A stretch of 64,000 nt of DNA from Geminicoccus harenae (GTDB taxonomy: Bacteria; Pseudomonadota; Alphaproteobacteria; Geminicoccales; Geminicoccaceae), in the NCBI RefSeq assembly GCF_019800005.1, contig NZ_JABGCL010000015.1, positions 62,001 through 126,000 of the forward strand, given 5' to 3'. This document shows positions 1 to 6,198 of this stretch, one piece after another (positions within the stretch are counted from its first letter, which is position 1; each line of letters begins with the position of its first letter). The notes beneath the pieces were generated by a model. That model ran no database searches. It was not told the DNA's origin and saw only the letters and a list, made by a program, of their open reading frames with translations. The position numbers and the translations under genes were made by a program.

Positions 1-1200
1 CAGCGATTCCGGGTGCACGGTGATCATGAGGGTGGCCGGGAGGCATTCCGGCACGACCGCCTCGGCCGGCACCCATTCCCGCGGGAACATGTGGTGGGCC
101 TCGTCGATCAGCAGCCATTGCGGCCGGCCGACCTCGGCGCGCAGGCGCTGGATCTCCGGCAGGAGGCGGGTGAGGAAGCCCGGCCGCTCGTCGATGTCGA
201 ACCCCAGCAGGTTCACCACCACGTTCTCCATGCGCGGGCCCAAGAGCTCCACCACGTCCTCGAGCGAAGGCGGCTGCTGGGCGTCGCCCAGCACCACGGC
301 ACCGTTGAACTCGCCATAGTCGCCTTCCGGGTCGATCACGCAGAACTGGAAGCCACGCTCGGCGAAGCGCTCCAGCAGCGTGGTGGCGATGGTCGACTTG
401 CCCCCGCCCGAGATCCCGGCGATCAGCGTGGCCCCATCCCGTGGATCCAGCTCGATCATCGCCGCGGCGTCGCCGCCGCCGACCGGCCGAGCGAACGGCA
501 CCTTGCGCCGCGACGCGGCACGCGGGTCGTCCAGGTCGTTGGCCACCATCGCAGCGGCGAGCTCGGCCACGCCCGCCCCGCGCGGGGCCTCCGTCACGAT
601 CTCGGCCGCTTCCTTGAGTGAAGGCAGGGCATTGGCCACCGCCACGCCGACCCCGCATTCGGCCAAAAAGGCGTGATCGTTTTCCGCGTCGCCCACGCCC
701 ACCACGTTGTGCGCCGAGAGGCCCAGCCGCTCCAGCGCTGCATGGAGGCCGGTCGCCTTGTTGACGCCCGACGGCAGCACCATCACCGCGCCCTTGTTGA
801 AGATGATCTGCAGCTCCAGGCCGAGTTCCCGGATCGCCGCCAGCACGGTGTGCTCGTGCGGCGTCCAGGTGGCGATGATGGAGCGGCCGACCGAAAGCGG
901 CTCGACGCCCTCGGCCTGGAGCCGCTCGACCAGGGCCGCAGGCGGGGGTTCGCCCAGCACCGTCTCGGTCCGGGTGGCGGGCTCGTAGAGGAGCCCGCCA
1001 TTTTCCAGGACGGCGAGATCGAACAGCTCCAGATCCGGGAACGCCCGCTGCAGGTCCGGTAACTCGCGGCCGCTCACCAGGATCAGGCGCCGCCCCGACT
1101 TCTTCAGCTCGCAGAGCGCGTCGAACGTGGCCTGATCCACGGCGCCATGCTCGGCGATCGTGCCGTCATAGTCAGTGGCGAGCGCCAGATAGTACATCAT
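1..1200 (-). CDS. HAD-IIB phosphatase fused to HerA/DUF87-type ATPase (3' end outside window)
   Basis: The reading frame stays open from the start near 1200 to the window edge, giving the first 400 residues; the C-terminus is missing. Residues 1-220 look like a Cof-type (HAD-IIB) phosphatase, with motif I TDYDGT (D10, D12), a VSGRE segment and a late GVGDAENDHAF motif. From about residue 240 a P-loop ATPase begins, with Walker A GISGGGKS at 262-269, an IDPEGDYG segment typical of HerA/DUF87 proteins, and Walker B LLIDEAHHMFP (D366, E367). The start at 1200 is preceded by AGGA; an in-frame ATG at 1209 has no good site. Known families suggest sugar-phosphate dephosphorylation and DNA- or membrane-associated ATPase activity. 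What the fusion does is unknown to me. Confidence 0.85.
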   Translation of the reverse strand, partial: MMYYLALATDYDGTIAEHGAVDQATFDALCELKKSGRRLILVSGRELPDLQRAFPDLELFDLAVLENGGLLYEPATRTETVLGEPPPAALVERLQAEGVEPLSVGRSIIATWTPHEHTVLAAIRELGLELQIIFNKGAVMVLPSGVNKATGLHAALERLGLSAHNVVGVGDAENDHAFLAECGVGVAVANALPSLKEAAEIVTEAPRGAGVAELAAAMVANDLDDPRAASRRKVPFARPVGGGDAAAMIELDPRDGATLIAGISGGGKSTIATTLLERFAERGFQFCVIDPEGDYGEFNGAVVLGDAQQPPSLEDVVELLGPRMENVVVNLLGFDIDERPGFLTRLLPEIQRLRAEVGRPQWLLIDEAHHMFPREWVPAEAVVPECLPATLMITVHPESL

Positions 1201-1236
1201 GTTCCTCATGATTTGTTTGCTGGCGCCTGCGACCGG

Positions 1237-1476
1237 TCAGCCAGGCTGGTCGTTGCCCTGCAGCGTGGAAGGCCCGTGCTTCGGCTGGCGCTCGTCGACC
1301 GCCTTCTCGACCTGCTGGGTGATCGGGTTCTCCGCACCGCGGCCCGGCAGCTTCTCCGCATCGGGCACGGCCCGGTCGACCGACTGCTCGAGGCCCGGGT
1401 CGGCATTGCCGTCACCCTTGCCCTTGCCTGCCGCCGCAGTGCCGGAGCCGGTGGTCTGGTCGATGCGATTGGCCAT
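1237..1476 (-). CDS. Small hydrophilic hypothetical protein, probably stress-induced
   Basis: This 79-residue protein starts MANRIDQTTGSG and is rich in Gly, Asp, Gln and Lys, with no hydrophobic segment, so it is probably cytoplasmic and perhaps disordered. The start is firm: AGGAGG lies 7 bases before the ATG. A perfect EcfG-type promoter (GGAAC-N17-CGTT) lies just upstream at 1506-1531. I recognise no family. It sits head-to-head with the stress-type operon that starts at 1789 and just upstream of the HAD/ATPase gene on the same strand. The promoter suggests a general-stress protein; its molecular role is unknown. Confidence 0.75.
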   Translation of the reverse strand: MANRIDQTTGSGTAAAGKGKGDGNADPGLEQSVDRAVPDAEKLPGRGAENPITQQVEKAVDERQPKHGPSTLQGNDQPG

Positions 1477-1505
1477 GTTTTGCCTCCTCGTTCTGCTGGC
1501 AGCGC

Positions 1506-1531
1506 AACGTGACGCTGCGGCCCGTGGTTCC
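1506..1531 (-). promoter_or_regulatory. EcfG-type general stress promoter, perfect consensus
   Basis: Read on the minus strand, GGAAC (1531-1527) is followed by 17 bases and CGTT (1509-1506). This matches the alphaproteobacterial general-stress sigma factor EcfG consensus GGAAC-N16/17-cGTT exactly. The -10 lies about 30 bases before the ATG at 1476, leaving room for a short leader with the AGGAGG site. It serves the small gene 1237-1476. The 312-base stretch 1477-1788 holds this promoter and the one at 1577 but no gene I can support. Confidence 0.7.
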
Positions 1532-1576
1532 ACCTGGGGCAGGCCGGCGGCGATTGCAGATTGCACGGCGGCCGAT

Positions 1577-1601
1577 GGAACTTTGACGAATTGCTGTTGT
1601 T
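1577..1601 (+). promoter_or_regulatory. EcfG-like promoter upstream of the DUF1469/DUF3618 operon
   Basis: GGAAC (1577-1581), 16 bases, then TGTT (1598-1601): one base off the EcfG consensus in the -10. It faces the three-gene operon starting at 1789. The implied leader of about 180 bases is long, which lowers confidence. Confidence 0.4.
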
Positions 1602-1788
1602 CAATGGGCTCAGGTTCAAGGACGCAATCCAAGGCGGAGACAGGACGGAACTCGGGCTCGCAGTCATTGGTCGTCATCGAGTTCATGATCGCGGTTTCTA
1701 CCCTGATCCACTGGTGAAATCCGACCGCACGAGCGCATCCGTCAGCAGTTCCCTCCCCGTGGAGATGCACCAACCAAAGGTTATTGTC

Positions 1789-2916
1789 ATGGCTACGGGC
1801 TCGACGGACTACCGAACGGATCCCACCCTGACTTCCCCCTCGGCGAGCACCGGAACTACCGGAAGCCGGCAGGAAGCGGATCACCAGACCGGCGCGGCCA
1901 AGGACGCCGCCCGTGAAACCGTCGACCAGACGAAGGCGGAAGCGAGCAGGCTGGGTCAGGATCTCAGGAGCGAGGGCACGAATCTCGCGCACGACCTCAA
2001 GGAGCAGGGCCGCGACGTGGCGGACGCCGCCAGGCAGCGGGCGCAGGGCCTGGTCGAGGAGCAGAAGGCGGCCGGGGCCGAGCAGGTGAGCGGGATCGCC
2101 CGCGCCGCCACCCGGGCCGCGGACGAGCTGGAGCAGAGCTCGCCGCAACTGGCCCAGTTCGTGCGGCAGGCGGCCAGCTCGGCCGACGAGCTCTCGGACT
2201 CCCTGCGCAACCGCAAGATCGGCGACATCCTGCAGGATGTGACCGACTACGCCCGTCGCGAGCCCGTGGTCTTCTTCGGCCTCACCGTGCTCGCCGGCTT
2301 CGCCCTGTCCCGCTTCCTCAAGAGCTCGGCCGCATCCAGCAGCCAGGGCTATTACCAGGGCGGCTACCAGGGCCGCGGCCCGCAGGACAGCCAGGGCTAC
2401 AACCAGGGCGGCCGTTACCAGGGCGGCAGCGGCTACGGCGACACCCATCGCTCGTCGGCCGCCTACACCGGCAGCTATCCCGGTTCGGGCGAGGACGGCA
2501 TCCGGTCGGGCAGCACGGCCTATGGCAGCGCCGGCAGGGCCGACACCGCTACCCAGAGCAGCACGGGCTATGACGCATCCCGCACCCCCGGCTCGACCAG
2601 CCCCGCTGCCGGTACCGGCACCTCCTCCGTGGGCGGCACCTCTTCCGTAGGTGGTACCTCTTCCGGCGGCACCTCCCCCGTGGGTGGCACCTCTTCCGCA
2701 GGTGGCACCACCTCCATGGCTGGCGCTTCCTCCCTGGCGGGCACTTCCTCCGGGACGGGCGCTTCCTCCACGAGCGGCGTACGTCAGGCCGCCGAGCTCG
2801 CCGGAGCGACCAGCGGTGCCGTCAGCAGCGTCGCCGGCACCAGCAGCGCCAAGGACGACCCGTCGCACAAGGGCACGGGCACTCGCGGCTCGATCGGGGG
2901 AGGGTCCGGCGCATGA
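1789..2916 (+). CDS. Stress-type membrane-anchored protein with long low-complexity tail
   Basis: The 375-residue product has three parts. An N-terminal half is rich in charged Ala/Glu/Lys/Gln helix, resembling LEA or nutrient-deprivation-induced proteins. One short hydrophobic segment (around PVVFFGLTVLAGFALSRFL) lies in the middle, near residues 160-180. The C-terminal half is a Tyr/Gln/Gly then Ser/Thr/Gly low-complexity tail with tandem SSVGGT-like units. The ATG at 1789 is chosen because the charged domain begins right after it and AAAGG lies upstream; in-frame starts further upstream add unlikely sequence. Its stop overlaps the next gene by 4 bases, so it is the first gene of an envelope-stress operon. 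I cannot name its exact function. Confidence 0.75.
   Translation: MATGSTDYRTDPTLTSPSASTGTTGSRQEADHQTGAAKDAARETVDQTKAEASRLGQDLRSEGTNLAHDLKEQGRDVADAARQRAQGLVEEQKAAGAEQVSGIARAATRAADELEQSSPQLAQFVRQAASSADELSDSLRNRKIGDILQDVTDYARREPVVFFGLTVLAGFALSRFLKSSAASSSQGYYQGGYQGRGPQDSQGYNQGGRYQGGSGYGDTHRSSAAYTGSYPGSGEDGIRSGSTAYGSAGRADTATQSSTGYDASRTPGSTSPAAGTGTSSVGGTSSVGGTSSGGTSPVGGTSSAGGTTSMAGASSLAGTSSGTGASSTSGVRQAAELAGATSGAVSSVAGTSSAKDDPSHKGTGTRGSIGGGSGA
2612..2779 (+). repeat. Degenerate tandem repeat encoding Ser/Thr-Val-Gly-Gly units
   Basis: Imperfect units of 12-18 bases (variants of ACCTCTTCCGTAGGTGGC) encode repeated SSVGGT, SSAGGT and SSLAGT blocks in the C-terminal tail of the gene at 1789-2916. Such arrays can gain or lose units by slippage. 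Confidence 0.7.
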
Positions 2917-3299
2917 TGCAGGACCGTCCCATCACTAGCCTGTTCTCCGACCTGATCGAGAACGTCACCACCCTGTTCCGGAAGGAGGTGCAGCTCGCCA
3001 AGGCGGAACTTTCCGAGAAGGCCGGGCAGGTCGGCACGGCGTCGGCGTCGGTGGGCGTCGGCGGTGTCATCCTGCTGGGCGCCTTCATCATGCTCCTGCA
3101 CGCGATCGTGGCCTGGCTCGCGGTGGCCGGTCTCGGAACCCATTGGGGCTTCCTGATCGTGGCGATCGTGGTCGGCATCATCGGCTACGTCGCGCTGCAG
3201 AAGGGCATCAACAATCTCAAGGCGGCCCGGCTGATGCCGACCAAGACGGTCGAGCAGTTGCAGCGTGATGCTGCCGTGGCCAGGGAGCAGGTGCGATGA
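2913..3299 (+). CDS. Phage-holin-family (DUF1469, holin-X type) membrane protein
   Basis: This 128-residue protein has a basic/acidic amphipathic N-terminus (LIENVTTLFRKEVQLAKAEL), two hydrophobic membrane segments in the middle and a basic C-terminus, the layout of the DUF1469/Phage_holin_3_6 family. Despite the family name there is no phage gene nearby; such proteins are commonly chromosomal and occur next to DUF3618 proteins, as here. Start and stop overlap both neighbours by 4 bases (ATGA), so the three genes are translationally coupled. It probably sits in the inner membrane. The family's function is poorly defined; envelope stress or permeability is an inference. Confidence 0.9.
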   Translation: MMQDRPITSLFSDLIENVTTLFRKEVQLAKAELSEKAGQVGTASASVGVGGVILLGAFIMLLHAIVAWLAVAGLGTHWGFLIVAIVVGIIGYVALQKGINNLKAARLMPTKTVEQLQRDAAVAREQVR

Positions 3300-4840
3300 G
3301 CAGCTACGACGAGAAGTCCAGCAACGAGATCGAGCGCGAGGTCGAGGACAGCCGCGACCAGGTGCGCCGCACCCTGGCCGAGCTCAGTGAGCGGATGTCG
3401 CCGGGCCAGCTGGTCGACCAGGCGGTCGACTACATGAAGACCTCGAACGGCACCGAGTTCGCCCAGAACCTGGGCCGTCAGGTCCGGGACAACCCGCTGC
3501 CGCTCCTGCTGGTCGGCGCCGGGATCGGCTGGCTGATGCTGGGTGGCCAGCCGGCCGTGCAGCGCCGGCTGGGCCATGACGACCGCCGCCACTGGCATCG
3601 GGACGACGAGCGCCTGGGCGCGCCGCTGGCCGCCTATGGCACCGGCGTCGAGCATGGTACCGGCGTCGAGCACCGCCCGACCGGCACCAGCAGCGGCGTG
3701 GACAGCATGCCGCGGCCGAGCAGCCAGTACCCCGCCTCGGGCAGCCAGAGCCATTCGCCCTCGCTCACGGAGCGGGCCGGCTCGGCGGTACGCTCGGTCG
3801 GCCAGACCGGTGGGGCGACGCTGCACAGGGTGGGCGATGCCGGAAGCAATGCCGCCAGCGCCGTGAGCCGCGCCGGCAACTCGGCAGCCAGCGCCATCAG
3901 CGGCGCTGCCAGCAGTGTCTCGAGCGAGGTGGCCTCCACCTATGGCCGGGCCAGCGACGCCGCGGCCTCGGCCTATGAGCGGGCGAGCGGGGCGGCCTCG
4001 ATGGGCTACCAGCGCGCCCAGGAGGCCGGGCACGCAATCGGCGACACGGCCAGCCATCTGGCGCATCAGGCGTCTCATCTGAGCGAGCAGGCCAGGATCG
4101 CCAGCGAACGGGCGGCCCATTATGCGCAGGACCGCTTCGGCCGGGTGATCGAGGACCAACCCCTGGTCCTGGGCGGCATCGGCCTTGCGATCGGCGCGAT
4201 GCTGGGTGCTGCCCTGCCGCGTACCCGGATGGAAAACCGCCTGGTGGGCCAGACCGCCGACCAGTTCAAGGACGCGGTGGTCGATACGGCATACCAGCAG
4301 TACGAGCACGCCGCGGACGTGGCGACGGACACCTACCGGAACGTGGTCGAATCGGTCCAGGAGAGCGGGGTCACTGACAAGCTCGCCGGTGCCGTGTCCC
4401 AAGCCGCCGACAAGATCCGCGAGACGACCAAGTCGGCCGCGGACCAGGCGCACCAAGCCATCGACGCCACCGCCGACAAGGCCAAGCAGAAGGCGGGCGA
4501 GGCCGGCCAGAGCGGCGGCAGCGCCGGGTCGGGCAGCGGGACCGGCACTACCGGGTCGGGCACCAGCACTGCAGGCTCCGGCACGACCGGCTCGACCAGT
4601 TCGACCGGCGCCAGCCGGTCCGGTACCGGCAGCAGCACCGGCACCAGCGGCAGCGCCGGCATGAGCAGCGGCAGCAGCACCGGCAGCAGCACCGGCAGCA
4701 GCACTGGTGTGGGCAGCGGCAGCAGCACCGGCATGGGTAGCAGCACCGGCAGCACCACGCCGGCCAGCTCGACCGTATCCGGCAGTGGCCGGACCGACAC
4801 CTCCGTGCTGAATGACCGGAGCCGAGACCGGGAGCGCTGA
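3296..4840 (+). CDS. DUF3618 domain protein with low-complexity C-terminus
   Basis: The 514-residue product opens with a DUF3618 domain (IEREVEDSRDQVRRTLAEL, then a single hydrophobic segment PLPLLLVGAGIGWLMLGG near residue 70). A long Ala/Ser-rich region predicted to be helical follows, with a second hydrophobic stretch (LVLGGIGLAIGAMLGAALP), another helical region and a Ser/Thr/Gly tail. DUF3618 proteins typically partner DUF1469 proteins, which is the gene just upstream (4-base overlap). This member is much longer than a minimal DUF3618 protein of about 100-200 residues. It is the last gene of the operon and a strong terminator follows. The likely role is cell-envelope or stress related; no catalytic motif is visible. 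Confidence 0.88.
   Translation: MSSYDEKSSNEIEREVEDSRDQVRRTLAELSERMSPGQLVDQAVDYMKTSNGTEFAQNLGRQVRDNPLPLLLVGAGIGWLMLGGQPAVQRRLGHDDRRHWHRDDERLGAPLAAYGTGVEHGTGVEHRPTGTSSGVDSMPRPSSQYPASGSQSHSPSLTERAGSAVRSVGQTGGATLHRVGDAGSNAASAVSRAGNSAASAISGAASSVSSEVASTYGRASDAAASAYERASGAASMGYQRAQEAGHAIGDTASHLAHQASHLSEQARIASERAAHYAQDRFGRVIEDQPLVLGGIGLAIGAMLGAALPRTRMENRLVGQTADQFKDAVVDTAYQQYEHAADVATDTYRNVVESVQESGVTDKLAGAVSQAADKIRETTKSAADQAHQAIDATADKAKQKAGEAGQSGGSAGSGSGTGTTGSGTSTAGSGTTGSTSSTGASRSGTGSSTGTSGSAGMSSGSSTGSSTGSSTGVGSGSSTGMGSSTGSTTPASSTVSGSGRTDTSVLNDRSRDRER
4670..4754 (+). repeat. Tandem AGCAGCACCGGC repeats encoding SSTG units
   Basis: A 12-base unit AGCAGCACCGGC recurs several times with minor changes, encoding SSTGSSTG in the C-terminal tail of the DUF3618 protein. 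The flanking Ser/Thr/Gly-rich tail extends from about 4500 to 4790. Confidence 0.7.
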
Positions 4841-4862
4841 CCTGGCGCGAACCGACCAGGAC

Positions 4863-4907
4863 CCGCCGGCCGGCCCAAAGATGGGCCGGCCGGCGGCGGT
4901 GCTTTTC
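4863..4907 (+). terminator. Rho-independent terminator of the DUF1469/DUF3618 operon
   Basis: A perfect 14-bp stem (CCGCCGGCCGGCCC at 4863-4876 with its complement at 4883-4896) closes a 6-base loop AAAGAT and is followed by GCTTTTC. It lies 22 bases after the stop of the DUF3618 gene. Confidence 0.8.
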
Positions 4908-5025
4908 TGGAAGCGGGGTGACCATGACCGCCGGAAGTTCCGCCCGGGTGTGGCGTTGTTCACACGCTCATCATGAGATTACCGCGCCGTAAGCATCTTC
5001 TTTTACATCTTTATCTTCCACTTCG

Positions 5026-5050
5026 GGAACAACCTCCGCCCGCGACTGTT
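5026..5050 (+). promoter_or_regulatory. EcfG-like promoter of the glycan operon
   Basis: GGAAC (5026-5030), 16 bases, then TGTT (5047-5050) lies in an AT-richer stretch about 45 bases before the start at 5095. It differs from the EcfG consensus only in the first base of the -10 and would give a short leader. Confidence 0.5.
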
Positions 5051-5094
5051 ATTCAGCAGGGCTGCCCCTGGCAGCGATGGCGGAGAAGACATGG

Positions 5095-6198
5095 ATGGCG
5101 GCGACCTATCTCGTCACCGGCGGTGCCGGGTTCATCGGGCGGCAGTTGTGCGATGAGCTCCTGCGTGCGGGCCACAAGGTCCGCGTGATCGACAGCCTGG
5201 TACCGCAGGTGCATGGCGACGTGGAGCCGCCGCTCCCCGCCGGGGTGGAGTTCCTGGAAGGCGACCTGCGCGATGCCGGCCTGGTCCGGCGCGGCCTCCA
5301 GGGCGTGGACGGCGTGTTCCACCTGGCCGCCGAGGTCGGGGTCGGCCAGAGCATGTACGAGATCGCCCGCTATGTCGGCGGCAACGACCTGGCCACCGCC
5401 GTGCTGCTCGAGAACATGATCGACGAGCCGGGCCGCCGCCTGGTCGTGGCCTCGTCGATGAGCGTGTACGGCGAAGGCCTGTACCGGACCGCGGACGGGA
5501 CCCGGGTGGGTGCCGTCCGTCGCGTTGCCGGCGAGGCCAATGGCTGGGATCCGGTGGGACCGGACGGCGCGCCCCTGGTGCCGGTGCCGACCGACGAGAC
5601 CAAGCAGGTCGACCTCGCCTCCATCTACGCCCTCACCAAGTACGCACAGGAGCGCGCCTGCCTGATCACGGGGGCGGCCTACGGCATCGAGACGGTGGCG
5701 CTGCGGCTGTTCAACGTGTTCGGCCCGGGCCAGGCCCTGTCCAACCCCTATACCGGCGTGCTCGCCAATTTCGGTGCCCGCCTCCTGCACGGCCAGCCGC
5801 CGATCATCTTCGAGGACGGCCAGCAGCAGCGCGACTTCGTCCATGTGCGCGACGTGGCAAGGGCCTTCCACCTGGCCATGACCAGCCCGGCCGCCGCCGG
5901 CCATGTGGTGAACATCGGCAGCGGCCGTGCCTACACCATCGCGCGCGTCGCCGAACTGCTGGCCGACGCCATGGACGTGCCCGAGCTGGCGCCGCAGTTC
6001 CTGGGCAAGGCCCGGGCCGGCGACATCCGCCACTGCTTTGCCGACATCGCCAAGGCCCGAGACCTCCTGGGCTATTCGCCGAGCGGCTATCTGGAGGACC
6101 AGGTCGGCGAGCTGGCCGGGTGGATCCGGGCCCAGGACGCGCAGGACCGCGGCGAGGACGCCAAGCGGCAGCTCGAAGCGCGTGGCCTGGTCGCATGA
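5095..6198 (+). CDS. NAD-dependent sugar-nucleotide epimerase, dTDP-L-rhamnose 4-epimerase-like
   Basis: This extended short-chain dehydrogenase of 367 residues has the Rossmann motif TGGAGFIG near the N-terminus and the catalytic Tyr178-Lys182 pair (YALTK). The segment VGVGQSMYEIARYV and the following VVASSMSVYGEG closely resemble dTDP-L-rhamnose 4-epimerases, which make dTDP-6-deoxy-L-talose. Other GalE-like epimerase activity cannot be excluded. The start at 5095 is preferred because GGAG lies 9 bases upstream; an in-frame ATG at 5077 adds six residues. It is the first gene of a tightly packed operon, overlapping the next gene by 4 bases. Confidence 0.85.
   Translation: MAATYLVTGGAGFIGRQLCDELLRAGHKVRVIDSLVPQVHGDVEPPLPAGVEFLEGDLRDAGLVRRGLQGVDGVFHLAAEVGVGQSMYEIARYVGGNDLATAVLLENMIDEPGRRLVVASSMSVYGEGLYRTADGTRVGAVRRVAGEANGWDPVGPDGAPLVPVPTDETKQVDLASIYALTKYAQERACLITGAAYGIETVALRLFNVFGPGQALSNPYTGVLANFGARLLHGQPPIIFEDGQQQRDFVHVRDVARAFHLAMTSPAAAGHVVNIGSGRAYTIARVAELLADAMDVPELAPQFLGKARAGDIRHCFADIAKARDLLGYSPSGYLEDQVGELAGWIRAQDAQDRGEDAKRQLEARGLVA

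Noticed and set aside
1477..2868. Extending the small 79-residue gene leftwards on its strand into a 543-residue protein
   Set aside because: The strong AGGAGG site at 1476 and the EcfG promoter fix the start; the extra part is antisense to the gene at 1789-2916.
2913..3299. A prophage, suggested by the phage-holin family name
   Set aside because: DUF1469 proteins are common chromosomal genes paired with DUF3618; no phage structural, lysis or integrase genes are present.
5077..5095. Start of the first glycan gene at ATG 5077
   Set aside because: The ATG at 5095 has GGAG at good spacing and fits the family N-terminus; 5077 remains possible and only adds six residues.
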